64,000 bases of DNA from Rhizobium binae (GTDB lineage Bacteria > Pseudomonadota > Alphaproteobacteria > Rhizobiales > Rhizobiaceae). The stretch spans positions 3,537,001 through 3,601,000 of the forward strand of contig NZ_CP071604.1 of the NCBI RefSeq assembly GCF_017357225.1, in the 5' to 3' direction. The position numbers and the translations under genes were made by a program. Shown here piece after piece: positions 43,969-53,071 of this stretch; position 1 is the stretch's first letter, and every line of letters starts with the position of its first letter. Under the pieces are notes generated by a model. It was given only the letters and a program-made list of their open reading frames with translations. It did not search any database and was not told the DNA's origin.

Positions 43969-45510
43969 ATGGCGTTCTTCGAAAGCATGCTGACGCTGCT
44001 GCTGGTGGCGATCGTCTTCCTGCAATTCTCCAGGAAATTCCGCATCCCCTATCCGACCATGCTGGCGATTGCTGGCATCATCGTCGCCGCCTTCCCCTGG
44101 GCGCCCAATGTCGCAATTGATCCGCAGCTTGCCTTGGCGCTCTTGATCGCGCCCGTGCTTTTCGACGCGGCCTATGATCTGCCGCCGCGTACATTGAAGC
44201 GGAACTGGCTGCCGCTCGTCTCGCTCGCCGGCATCGCCGTGATCCTCACGGCCGCAGCCGTCGCCGCCGTCGGCATGACGATCGCCGGCCTGCCGCTTGC
44301 CGTAGCCATAGCACTCGGCGCCATCGTCGCGCCGCCGGATGCGGTGGCGGCGACAGCCATGCTCGACCGCTTCGATCTGCCGCGCCAGACCTATGTGATC
44401 CTGAAAGGCGAGAGCCTGCTGAACGATGCCGTGGCACTCCTGATTTTCAGCGCCGCGGTTACTGCCGTCGCAAATCCCGCCTTCTTCACCGGCGCCCTGG
44501 CAGAACTCACGCTGGCGGTGCCGGGCGGCATCATCCTCGGCTATCTCCTCGGCCGCCTCTACATGATCGTCGGCCTGAAGCTCGCCGGCACGCTGGGCGG
44601 CACCCTGCTCGAATTCGTCGCCACCTTCGGCACATGGCTCATCGCCGAGCGGCTGCATCTATCGGCCATCCTGGCGATCGTCGTCTATGCGATGGTGATT
44701 GCCCGCTACATGCCCGAGCGCCAGACGGCACGCCACCGCATTCATTCCTATTCTGTCTGGGAAGCCGCCGTCTTCCTGCTCAACGTACTCGCCTTCCTGC
44801 TGATGGGCCTCCAGGTCCGTCAGATCGTTCTCGATCTTGAACCGGGCCGCCTGAATTTCGCAATTAACCTGGCCATCGCGGTCTTCATCACCGTCATCGC
44901 CGTCCGTCTGGCCTGGGTGCTTCTCTACAACCGCGTGGTCACCATCCTCGCCGCACGCGGATATACGAGACAGGCCGCCCCCTCTTTCGCCACGAGTGTC
45001 ATCGCCGGCTGGTGCGGCATGCGCGGCCTCGTCACATTGGCGACGGCGCTCGCCTTGCCGATCGACTTTCCCGATCGCGACATCATCCTGCTTAGCGCGA
45101 TTGCCGTCGTCCTCGGCACCCTCGTCGTCCAGGGGCTGACGCTCGGGCCGCTGATCCGCCTTCTCAATTTTGACCCGGACACGTCATTGGACCGCGACCT
45201 CACCCGAACACGCATCGCCCTCATCGATGCGGCGCTCACCGAGCTTGAGGGCGAGGACAAAACCACCCGCATCCTGCGCGACGTCTATACCTCGGAGCGC
45301 GAAATCGCCGCGGACGGCAAACACCCGCGCGAAGTCAGCAAGCTGGATAAGCAGCGCCGCGGCGTCATCGTTGCGAAACGCCGCAAACTGGCCGCAATGC
45401 GCCACAGCGACGAGATCGACGACGATGTCTTCCACATCCTGGAGCAGGAGCTCGACTGGGCAGAGCTCGCCGTCCTGCCGCCCGGTCGCGACGAGATCGT
45501 CGAGAGTTGA
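43969..45510 (+). CDS. CPA1-family Na+/H+ antiporter (NhaP type)
   Basis: A 513-residue inner-membrane exchanger with about 12 helices in the first 400 residues. Motifs are PPDAVAATAMLDRFDLPRQT and LKGESLLNDAVALLIFSAAV, the ion-binding ND pair of CPA1 proteins, and later GWCGMRGLVTLATALALP. A cytoplasmic, charged tail of about 100 residues (residues 400-513) may sense pH. AGGAGG precedes the ATG. It probably maintains pH and Na+/K+ balance. Confidence 0.93.
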   Translation: MAFFESMLTLLLVAIVFLQFSRKFRIPYPTMLAIAGIIVAAFPWAPNVAIDPQLALALLIAPVLFDAAYDLPPRTLKRNWLPLVSLAGIAVILTAAAVAAVGMTIAGLPLAVAIALGAIVAPPDAVAATAMLDRFDLPRQTYVILKGESLLNDAVALLIFSAAVTAVANPAFFTGALAELTLAVPGGIILGYLLGRLYMIVGLKLAGTLGGTLLEFVATFGTWLIAERLHLSAILAIVVYAMVIARYMPERQTARHRIHSYSVWEAAVFLLNVLAFLLMGLQVRQIVLDLEPGRLNFAINLAIAVFITVIAVRLAWVLLYNRVVTILAARGYTRQAAPSFATSVIAGWCGMRGLVTLATALALPIDFPDRDIILLSAIAVVLGTLVVQGLTLGPLIRLLNFDPDTSLDRDLTRTRIALIDAALTELEGEDKTTRILRDVYTSEREIAADGKHPREVSKLDKQRRGVIVAKRRKLAAMRHSDEIDDDVFHILEQELDWAELAVLPPGRDEIVES

Positions 45511-45766
45511 CAGGGTCTGCTGAAGTCTTCGTGATCGCGAGACAGGGATAATTGGCATTTGCTATTTTTCGCCCCTGCCGCTTATATCCACTTCCGCGGT
45601 GACGATTTTTCCGACGTGCATCGCATGCCGGCTTTCCTTCCCAGGGATTGGGCGCCGGGAGAAATCACGGGGGCGGCAGCCTTCGTTCTAAAGCAAGACA
45701 CGAATAGCATCACTTCATTTTGGATTGGACGGTCGCCGATCGACCGTCGATATTGGAGGGACCGTT
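45511..45766 (+). promoter_or_regulatory. Upstream region of RND pump 2 with dyad
   Basis: About 255 nt without a gene. A perfect inverted repeat GACGGTCG-CCGAT-CGACCGTC (45728-45748) ends 18 nt before the adaptor ATG and overlaps the leader just before the TTGGAGGG ribosome-binding site. It could be an operator or an RNA hairpin limiting translation. No regulator gene is adjacent. Confidence 0.5.
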
Positions 45767-46945
45767 ATGACGGACATGCTTCGACGGATATTGGCGTTTG
45801 GCTCCATCGCAATACTCATGCCCCTGGCCGCGATGGCGCAGGGCGCTCCGGCCGCCCCTCCTCCCGTCACTGTCGCAAAACCAGTGGTGCGCGATGTCAT
45901 CGACAATGACGAATTCATCGGCCGTTTCCAGCCGGTCGACGAGGTCGCCGTCCGTTCGCGCGTCGGCGGCTATCTGCAGGAGGTCCATTTCGAAGACGGC
46001 GCATTGGTGAAGCAGGGAGACCTGCTCTTCGTCATCGACCAGCGTCCCTTCATAACCGCGCTCAACCAGGCAAAGGCCGCCCTCGAAGCGTCGCAGTCCG
46101 CCCTGGTCTTTGCCGATGCGCAATACAAACGCGCCCAGTCGCTCGCATCGAGCGGCAGCCAGTCCGCACAGACGCTCGACGATCGCCGCCGCGAATTCGA
46201 TTCCGCCCAGGCGAATGTGCGAGGCGCCCAGGCCGCGGCCGACCGTGCCGCTCTCGACATGGAATATACGGAGATCAGGGCGCCGCTCAGCGGCCGCATC
46301 GACCGTCGCCTGATTTCCACCGGCAATCTCGTGCAGGCCAACCAGACTGTGCTCACCACCATCGTTTCGCTTGATCCGATCGATTTCTATTTCGACGTCG
46401 ACGAACGCCGCCTGCTGAATTTTGCCGCAACCGCGCGTAAGCAGGGCGAGGATCTTCAACTGGGCGGCGGCGGCGTGGACGTTTCCGTCACGATCTCGGA
46501 CCCCACGGCCAAGCCCTTCAAGGGAAAACTCGACTTCGCCGAAAACCGCGTCGACAACGAGAGCGGCACCATCCGCATCCGCGCCCGCCTCCCAAATCCT
46601 GATCTTGTCCTTCAGCCTGGTCTCTTCGGCCGCGTCCAGGTCGCAGCCTCAAACACCTATAAGGCTATCCTCGTGCCCGACGAGGCAATCGGCTCGGACC
46701 AGAATGAACGCGTCGTCTATGTCGTCGATGCGCAAGGAAAGGTTACGACAAAGCCCGTGCGGCCCGGCCCGCGGCTCTACGGCTATCGCGTGATCCGCGA
46801 GGGCCTCGACGGCACGGAGACGATCATCGTCAATGGCCTGATGCGCGCAAGGCCAGGTTCGACGATCACGCCTCAGATGACCGAACTGCCGCAGGAGCGG
46901 CAGGACACTGCGCCGGAAGCCGCCAGCGCGGAGAACGGACAATGA
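45767..46945 (+). CDS. RND efflux periplasmic adaptor, pump 2
   Basis: A 392-residue membrane fusion protein of the MexE/AcrA class. The signal peptide is MLRRILAFGSIAILMPLAAM with cleavage after AQG. Lipoyl half one is RSRVGGYLQEVHFEDGALVK, then a coiled coil (about 100-165) and lipoyl half two, EIRAPLSGRIDRRLISTGNL. The end is Glu/Ala-rich. TTGGAGGG precedes the ATG at 45767. The stop overlaps the permease start (ATGA at 46942-46945), so the two are coupled. Confidence 0.94.
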   Translation: MTDMLRRILAFGSIAILMPLAAMAQGAPAAPPPVTVAKPVVRDVIDNDEFIGRFQPVDEVAVRSRVGGYLQEVHFEDGALVKQGDLLFVIDQRPFITALNQAKAALEASQSALVFADAQYKRAQSLASSGSQSAQTLDDRRREFDSAQANVRGAQAAADRAALDMEYTEIRAPLSGRIDRRLISTGNLVQANQTVLTTIVSLDPIDFYFDVDERRLLNFAATARKQGEDLQLGGGGVDVSVTISDPTAKPFKGKLDFAENRVDNESGTIRIRARLPNPDLVLQPGLFGRVQVAASNTYKAILVPDEAIGSDQNERVVYVVDAQGKVTTKPVRPGPRLYGYRVIREGLDGTETIIVNGLMRARPGSTITPQMTELPQERQDTAPEAASAENGQ

Positions 46946-49900
46946 GATTTGCGCACTTCTTCGTGGACCGGCCGATCTTTGCGGCCGTCATCTCCATCGT
47001 CTTTCTCGTCGTCGGCGGCATTGCCTATACGCAGCTGCCGGTTTCCCAATATCCGGAGATCGCGCCCCCGACCATCGTCGTGCGCACCTCCTATCCGGGC
47101 GCCGACCCGCAGACCATCGCCGACACGGTTTCGACGCCGCTCGAACAACAGATCAACGGCGTCGAAGACATGCTTTACATGTCTTCCTATTCGAGCGCCG
47201 ACGGCGCCATGTCGCTGACGATCACCTTCAAGCTCGGCACCGATCTCGACAAGGTGCAGGTGCTTGTCCAGAACCGCGTTTCCATCGCGCTGCCCCGTCT
47301 TCCCGAGGAGGTCCAGCGGCTCGGCGTGACCACGGACAAGAGTTCGCCCGATCTGATGATGGTGGTGCACCTCCTGTCGCCGTCGCACCGCTACGACCAG
47401 CTCTACGTCTCGAACTACGCCCGCAACCGCATCCGCGACGTGCTCGTCCGCCTCGACGGCGTCGGCGACGTGCAGATCTTCGGCGAGCGCCAGTATTCGA
47501 TGCGAATCTGGCTCGATCCGGAAAAGCTCTCCGCCTACGGCATGACATCGGACGACGTCGTCTCCGCCCTGAGGGACCAGAACGTTCAGGTCTCGGGCGG
47601 CAAGATCGGCGCGCCGCCGGTGACAGGGAAGAACGCCTTTGAATATACGGTGCGCACTGACGGGCGCTTCTCCGACGTACGCGAATTCCGCTACGTCATC
47701 GTCAAATCGACGGGTGCGGGCCGGCTCGTGCAGTTGCAGGATGTCGCTCGCATCGAACTTGGCGCCCAGGATTACGTCACCAACAGCTATCTCAACAACG
47801 ACCCCGCGGTTGCGCTTGGCATTTTCGCTAGGCCGGGAACCAACGCTCTCGACACGGCGCATCAGGTCCAGACCCTGATGAAGGACATTTCGCAGAATTT
47901 TCCGCCGGGCCTGGAATATCGCATTGTTTACGACACGACCGAATTCATCTCGGATTCGATCAATGAGGTCTACCGGACCATTGCCGAGGCGGCGATCCTG
48001 GTGGCGATCGTGGTGCTCGTCTTCCTGCAATCCTGGCGAACGGCGATCATCCCGATCGTCGCCATCCCGGTATCGCTGATCGGCACATTCGCTATTCTGC
48101 TCGCTTTCGGCTTTTCGCTCAACATGCTGACGCTCTTCGGCCTCGTGCTGGCGATCGGCATCGTGGTCGACGATGCGATTGTCGTTGTCGAAAACGTCGA
48201 GCGCAATCTGGCGCGCGGCATGACGGCCAAGCAGGCTTCCCACGTCACCATGGACGAAGTCGGCACCGCCGTCGTGGCCATCTCGCTGGTGCTGATCGCC
48301 GTGTTCGTGCCGACGGCCTTCATCCCTGGAATCACGGGCCAGTTCTACAGGCAGTTCGCGGTCACGATCTCCGTCACCACAGCAATATCCGCTTTAAACT
48401 CCCTGACGCTTTCGCCCGCCCTTGCCGGCATATTGCTGAAACCCCACGACCACGAAACCAAGCGCACGAATATCGCCACGCAGCTTGGACGAGGTCTCGC
48501 GAACGGCTTCAATCGTGGCTTCGACAGGATGAGCTCCGGCTATTCGTGGATTGTCCGGCATCTCGTCAGCAGTTGGGTGGGCTTGACCTGCGCGATGCTC
48601 GCCTTCGTCGCGCTCCTGGGCGCCACCTGGTACATGGGCAACCGCGTTCCCTCGGGCTTCATCCCGACCATGGATCAGGGTTATGCGATCATCGTCGTGC
48701 AGCTTCCCGATGGCGCTTCGCTCGCGCGAACCGATGCCGTCGTCAAGCAGGTGGGCGACATTGCCCGCACGGTGCCAGGCGTCGGCAATGCCGTGCAGTT
48801 TGCCGGATTCAGCGGGGCGACATTCACCAATGCCTCGAATGCCGGCGTCGTCTTCGTTCCGTTCAAATCCTTTGCCGAGCGCGAGGAAGGCGGGGAGAAC
48901 GCCAACAAGATCATCGGCGAGCTTTACGGCAAGCTGCAAGCAATCCAGGAAGCCTTCATCATCGCCATCCCGCCACCGTCCGTACGCGGCGTCGGCAATT
49001 CCGGCGGTTTCAAGATGCAGATTTCCGATCTGGAAAATCCCGATATGACGCGCGTGCTCGGCCTCGCCCGCCAGATGATGGGTGCGGCAGCGACGACCGA
49101 GGGGCTGACGGGGGTCTTTACGACATTCTCCGATGCAAGCCCGCAATATTTCCTGTCGATCGACCGCGACAAGGCGCGCTTCCTGAACGTGCCGATTCCC
49201 AATATCTTCAACGCGCTTTCGATCAATCTCGGTGTCGCCTATGTCAACGACTTCAACGCCTTCGGCCGCGTTTACCAGGTCCGTGCCCAGGCCGACCGGC
49301 AATACCGCATGGACAAGGAGGACATCCTTGCCCTGAAGGTCCGCTCGGCCTCCGGCGCCCTGGTGCCGCTGGGAACCCTAATGGATATCCAGGATTCCAG
49401 CGGCCCGGCGCTTGTCCAGCGTTACAACATGTACGTCTCGGTGCCGCTTCAGGGCAATCCGACGCCGGGCACATCGACGGGCGATGCAATCAAGAAGATG
49501 GAAGCGCTGGCGGCCAAGATCCTGCCGCCTGGAACGACCTTCGAATGGACGGAACTCGCCTATCAGGAAACCCATACCGGCAACACCGCCATCTACATTT
49601 TCGCCCTGTCGGTGATCTTCGTCTTCCTGGCGCTGGCGGCGCAATATGAAAGCTGGGTTCTGCCGCTCGCGATCATCCTCATCGTGCCGCTTGCGGTGCT
49701 GGCGGCGCTGATCGGGGTTTCGCTGAGGGGAATGGACAACAACGTCCTGACGCAGATCGGCCTGATCGTGCTGATCGGCCTTGCGGCCAAGAACGCCATC
49801 CTGATTGTTGAATTCGCGAGACAAGCGGAAGAGGAAGGCAAGTCGCCGGTGGAGGCGGCCATCGAGGCGAGCCACCTTCGTCTGCGCCCGATTCTGATGA

Positions 49901-50127
49901 CGGCATTCGCCTTCATCTTCGGCGTTCTCCCGCTTGCCATCGCTACCGGCCCCGGCGCCGAAATGCGCCAGTCGCTCGGCACCGCCGTCTTCTCGGGCAT
50001 GCTCGGCGTCACGCTCTTCGGCCTGTTCCTCACGCCGGTCTTCTATGTCGTGCTGCGCGGCTGGCGTCGCAAACGCTCGGTCGAAAGGCCGGTCGAGGCC
50101 GTCCCGACCGAGAGGGAGACGGCCTGA
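46942..50127 (+). CDS. RND multidrug efflux permease (HAE1, MexF-like), pump 2
   Basis: A 1061-residue proton-driven exporter. It has FFVDRPIFAAVISIVFLVVG at the N-terminus, then LPVSQYPEIAPPTIVVRTSY and GIVVDDAIVVVENVERNLAR with the proton-relay aspartates. The porter loops include GFIPTMDQGYAIIVVQLPDG, and the second repeat includes IGLAAKNAILIVEFARQAEE. It differs from pump 1 in sequence and orientation, so it is not a recent duplicate. No TolC-type gene follows; the next gene is convergent. Confidence 0.95.
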   Translation: MRFAHFFVDRPIFAAVISIVFLVVGGIAYTQLPVSQYPEIAPPTIVVRTSYPGADPQTIADTVSTPLEQQINGVEDMLYMSSYSSADGAMSLTITFKLGTDLDKVQVLVQNRVSIALPRLPEEVQRLGVTTDKSSPDLMMVVHLLSPSHRYDQLYVSNYARNRIRDVLVRLDGVGDVQIFGERQYSMRIWLDPEKLSAYGMTSDDVVSALRDQNVQVSGGKIGAPPVTGKNAFEYTVRTDGRFSDVREFRYVIVKSTGAGRLVQLQDVARIELGAQDYVTNSYLNNDPAVALGIFARPGTNALDTAHQVQTLMKDISQNFPPGLEYRIVYDTTEFISDSINEVYRTIAEAAILVAIVVLVFLQSWRTAIIPIVAIPVSLIGTFAILLAFGFSLNMLTLFGLVLAIGIVVDDAIVVVENVERNLARGMTAKQASHVTMDEVGTAVVAISLVLIAVFVPTAFIPGITGQFYRQFAVTISVTTAISALNSLTLSPALAGILLKPHDHETKRTNIATQLGRGLANGFNRGFDRMSSGYSWIVRHLVSSWVGLTCAMLAFVALLGATWYMGNRVPSGFIPTMDQGYAIIVVQLPDGASLARTDAVVKQVGDIARTVPGVGNAVQFAGFSGATFTNASNAGVVFVPFKSFAEREEGGENANKIIGELYGKLQAIQEAFIIAIPPPSVRGVGNSGGFKMQISDLENPDMTRVLGLARQMMGAAATTEGLTGVFTTFSDASPQYFLSIDRDKARFLNVPIPNIFNALSINLGVAYVNDFNAFGRVYQVRAQADRQYRMDKEDILALKVRSASGALVPLGTLMDIQDSSGPALVQRYNMYVSVPLQGNPTPGTSTGDAIKKMEALAAKILPPGTTFEWTELAYQETHTGNTAIYIFALSVIFVFLALAAQYESWVLPLAIILIVPLAVLAALIGVSLRGMDNNVLTQIGLIVLIGLAAKNAILIVEFARQAEEEGKSPVEAAIEASHLRLRPILMTAFAFIFGVLPLAIATGPGAEMRQSLGTAVFSGMLGVTLFGLFLTPVFYVVLRGWRRKRSVERPVEAVPTERETA

Positions 50128-50163
50128 CCACGGTGATGGCGCAGCCCTCCCTGTGGCGTGATG

Positions 50164-50940
50164 TCAGGTGGAAAACAGATGCACCTGGCCCTCCCACAGA
50201 CGGGCGACGGTCAGCCTGCCGCTGCGGAAGGCGCGTGTGTCGAGATTGAGCCGCCTCGCGCGGACCTCCGGCTCGTCGTTCGGCGTATGACCATGAACGA
50301 CGAGCTTCGGCAGGGGGATCCTGCTTTGGAGAAAACGGTGGCGGATGAGGACCAGATCCTCCTCCGTCTGTGCCGCGAGCGGCAACATGGGATCGATGCC
50401 CGCGTGCACGAATACCACGTGAGGCGTATCCAGCATGATCGGCATCGCCCGCATGAAGTCGATGTGCGTATGCGGCAGCGATTGGCGGAGGAAGGCATCG
50501 AGCTGCGCGCCGGAGGGGAAGACCAGCGGCAGATGCTCCGGATCGAGCCCATAGGATTTGAGCAGCTCCGCCGACCCCATGCGCATCCAGTCGTCATAAG
50601 AGAGCCAGCCTTCGACATAATCGAGCATGGCGATCTCGTGATTGCCGGCAAGACAGATCCGATCGAAACCATCCGGCGGCGGCTCGATGAGATGATTGAT
50701 GACCTGCGCCGACTCCGGGCCGCGGTCGATATAGTCGCCGAGTGTCACAATCAGCTTACGCCCGGGCAACCGCGCCGCATCACGCAGGATCGCCTGCTCG
50801 GCTTTCACAAGCAGATCGTACCGGCCATGAATGTCGCCGATCGCATAGGTCGGAATGTCGGCGATATCCAGCGTCAGACGCGGTCTCGGCTGGCGTGCCA
50901 TTTTCGAAACCTCGCTATGGCGAGCAAGACGTTCGCTCAT
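50164..50940 (-). CDS. PPP-family metallophosphoesterase (serine/threonine phosphatase or ApaH-like)
   Basis: A 258-residue dinuclear-metal phosphatase. The motif series is complete: YAIGDIHGRYDLL (near 32-44), TLGDYIDRGPES (66-77), LAGNHEIAML (near 98), a His in VFVHAGIDPML, and VVHGHTPNDEP. Bacterial relatives act on phosphoproteins or on diadenosine tetraphosphate, which cannot be separated here. The start at 50940 is the first in-frame ATG downstream of a repeat element that fills the upstream DNA; ATGs at 50943 and 50901 are alternatives. Confidence 0.9.
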   Translation of the reverse strand: MSERLARHSEVSKMARQPRPRLTLDIADIPTYAIGDIHGRYDLLVKAEQAILRDAARLPGRKLIVTLGDYIDRGPESAQVINHLIEPPPDGFDRICLAGNHEIAMLDYVEGWLSYDDWMRMGSAELLKSYGLDPEHLPLVFPSGAQLDAFLRQSLPHTHIDFMRAMPIMLDTPHVVFVHAGIDPMLPLAAQTEEDLVLIRHRFLQSRIPLPKLVVHGHTPNDEPEVRARRLNLDTRAFRSGRLTVARLWEGQVHLFST

Positions 50941-50953
50941 CATGTTTCTCAAT

Positions 50954-51064
50954 CTTAAGCATGTCGCGCAAAACTGTGCAGCGCTTTTGCGGCAACGACG
51001 TGCGAGAAAAAATAAAAATGCAAAGCGCAAGGAGCGAACCTGAAGGATCGCGACGCGCTTTGGG
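50954..51064. repeat. Interspersed rhizobial palindromic repeat, copy 2
   Basis: About 110 nt, same family and orientation as 18525-18630. It shares TTAAGCATGTCGCGCAAAA at the left, TTTTGCGGCAACGACGTGC in the middle and GGATCGCGACGCGCTTTG at the right. It lies immediately upstream of the phosphatase start and probably contributes its leader. Confidence 0.8.
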
Positions 51065-51488
51065 AGACCTCGGTTAACCATAAGTAGCGGCGAGAACAAG
51101 GCGATCAAGTTGGTCAGAAAATTCCAGGCATCCGGCTTTTCTGGAAAAACCGCCCTGTCGATATCGGGACTGACGGCAATTGCTGTGCCGCCCGAGCATG
51201 AAGGTGCCGAACGCCCTGCTCGCCGAAGTCGTCGCGATCATCGCCGAGGCCGATGCCTCGATCGGCGAACTCTGGAGCATCTTTTTTCCGTGCTGGAAAC
51301 CCTTCCCATCCAGGATCTGAAGGCATCGCTGTTTGCGCGCGCTGCTCTCGATCGTCATTGGCGCAATGCCCGCATTCACGCGCTGTCGCTGCCACGCGAT
51401 GCATTGCTGCGCGGCGCAGGCGACATGCGTCGAAGTTTGGCAACGCGTGAATCGCTGCTGGCCTGAAATTATCTGAAGCCGAAAGATT
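51065..51488. other. Gene-free stretch with a possible decayed small gene
   Basis: About 420 nt without an intact gene. On the plus strand, ATG at 51198 opens a short frame (KVPNALLAEVVAIIAEADAS and GELWSIFFP). It appears to continue in another frame (SVLETLPIQDLKASLFARAA) after about 51290, as if frameshifted. I recognise no family, and this may be chance. Confidence 0.3.
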
Positions 51489-51953
51489 TCAGCTGGCTGC
51501 GGAAATCGGCACTTCTTCCCGCGTGTCTTCGATACGGCCGCCGGCCGCGACGAATTGCTCGAGGGTCATATTGTCGAGAATGGCGGCGATCGCGTCCCGA
51601 ACATCGGTCATCGAGCGCCGCACCTGACAGGTTTCCGGGTCGGCGCAATCGTCACACGCCTCATACGCCGTGCGGCTGGCGCAGCGGATCGGCGCCAGCG
51701 GCCCATCAAGCGTGCGGATGACATGGCCGATGCGGATCTCGGAGGCCGGCCGCGAGAGGGAATAACCGCCGCCAGGCCCCTTTTTCGAACGCAGGATGCC
51801 GACATTGCGCAGTTCCAAGAGGATCGTATCGAGGAACTTCTTCGGGATATTGTTACGGGCCGCAACGTCGTTGATGAAGGCAGTCTCGCCCGGCGGCAGC
51901 CGCGCCAGATCGACCAGCGCCTTCAGGCCGTATTTTCCCTTTTTCGTCAGCAT
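51489..51953 (-). CDS. Rrf2-family transcriptional regulator with cysteine cluster
   Basis: A 154-residue protein. The winged helix is MLTKKGKYGLKALVDLARL with recognition part IPKKFLDTILLELRNVGILR and wing SKKGPGGGYSLSRP. Cysteines at 91, 100, 103 and 109 lie where IscR-like proteins bind an Fe-S cluster, so redox, iron or sulfur sensing is plausible. It is not RirA-like at the N-terminus. The ATG at 51953 starts the domain. An AT-rich dyad-like stretch lies upstream at about 52026-52048 (ATAAAATAGGTATTATTTAT) and may be its own operator. Targets are unknown. Confidence 0.9.
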   Translation of the reverse strand: MLTKKGKYGLKALVDLARLPPGETAFINDVAARNNIPKKFLDTILLELRNVGILRSKKGPGGGYSLSRPASEIRIGHVIRTLDGPLAPIRCASRTAYEACDDCADPETCQVRRSMTDVRDAIAAILDNMTLEQFVAAGGRIEDTREEVPISAAS

Positions 51954-52144
51954 TGTCTTTGCCCTGTCGAAAACGCAACAATTATCCTGCCGACAGCAGG
52001 CAATAGCGTCGAAAGCGTGAAGATACAATAAAATAGGTATTATTTATAGCTTATATTGGCAACATCTGCAGTGCCGGCAACGGTGGCGGCATTCTCAACA
52101 TGGCTCGATTGCGCCACTCGCTCGTGATCGCCCGCGCTGTACCG

Positions 52145-52933
52145 TCAGATCGTCTTGAGCATACCGCCGTCGACGAAATAGGTCGATCCGATGCAGTAAC
52201 TCGCCCGTTCCGAACTCAGAAAGACGAAGACGTTCGCCAGCTCTTCCGGCGTGCCGAACCGTTTGGAAGCAGCATGCTCATTGGCGACACTCTGCAGATA
52301 CCCTTCCCAGTTCCCGCCGCTTTCGGCGGTCAGCGCCTTGGCGGTCTTGATCCAGTCAGGCGTCAGGATCAGGCCGGCATTGACGCAGTTGACGCGGATA
52401 TTATCCGGGATGAGCTCGGTCGAGAGCGTCTTCGAAAACATCATCAGCGCCGATTTGCTGACATTGTAGATCGGTTCGTACCAGAGCGGCTGGACGGCGC
52501 AGATCGAGGCATTGTGCAGGATCACCCCGCCGCCTCGCTTCTTCATCTGCGGTGCGATGCCGCGCGCAAGCCTCACGGCGGCCATCACGTGCAGGTCCCA
52601 ATAGGCCTGCCATTTCTCATCAGGCGCCTCCATGACGGTCTCGTTCGATCCGGTGCCGGCATTATTGATGAGGATATCGGCGCCACCCTTTTCGGCAGCC
52701 GCGGCAATGATCGCCTCCGTTCCCGCAGCCGTCGCGACGTCGGCGGCGACGGCGGTGGCGCTGACGCCGAATTTCTCGGCAATGCGGGCGCCCTCCGCCT
52801 CCAGCCGTTCGCCGCCACGCGCAGCCAGCACGAGGTCCACGCCCTCAGCCGCCAGCCCTTCGGCGATCGCCAGTCCGATGCCGACCGACGCACCCGTTAT
52901 GACGGCGATCTTACCCTTCAATCCCAGATCCAT
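52145..52933 (-). CDS. Short-chain dehydrogenase/reductase
   Basis: A 262-residue classical SDR. It has the Rossmann motif TGASVGIG (13-20), NNAG (90-93), catalytic S143 and Y156-x-x-x-K160 (YNVSK), and a C-terminal CIGSTYFVDGG. GGAGGAAG lies before the ATG at 52933. It is divergent from the first hydroxypyruvate isomerase-like gene (138 nt), so it probably belongs to the same catabolic locus, oxidising or reducing a sugar or polyol. Substrate and cofactor preference are not evident. Confidence 0.9.
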   Translation of the reverse strand: MDLGLKGKIAVITGASVGIGLAIAEGLAAEGVDLVLAARGGERLEAEGARIAEKFGVSATAVAADVATAAGTEAIIAAAAEKGGADILINNAGTGSNETVMEAPDEKWQAYWDLHVMAAVRLARGIAPQMKKRGGGVILHNASICAVQPLWYEPIYNVSKSALMMFSKTLSTELIPDNIRVNCVNAGLILTPDWIKTAKALTAESGGNWEGYLQSVANEHAASKRFGTPEELANVFVFLSSERASYCIGSTYFVDGGMLKTI

Positions 52934-53071
52934 GTCTTCCTCCGAAGCGCCGGCGATCCCGGCTCGTGGAAGCAAGTGTTCCGCCAATGAATCCGGGCGT
53001 CAAGCACCCAAACGCCTCTTGCGGCGGTCTCCGTTCTGTCGCAGCCTGCATCCGCACCGGGAGGAGTTTTC

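Noticed and set aside
46873..48243. 456-codon antisense frame over the RND permease
   Set aside because: His/Arg/Asp-rich composition typical of antisense translation; no motif.
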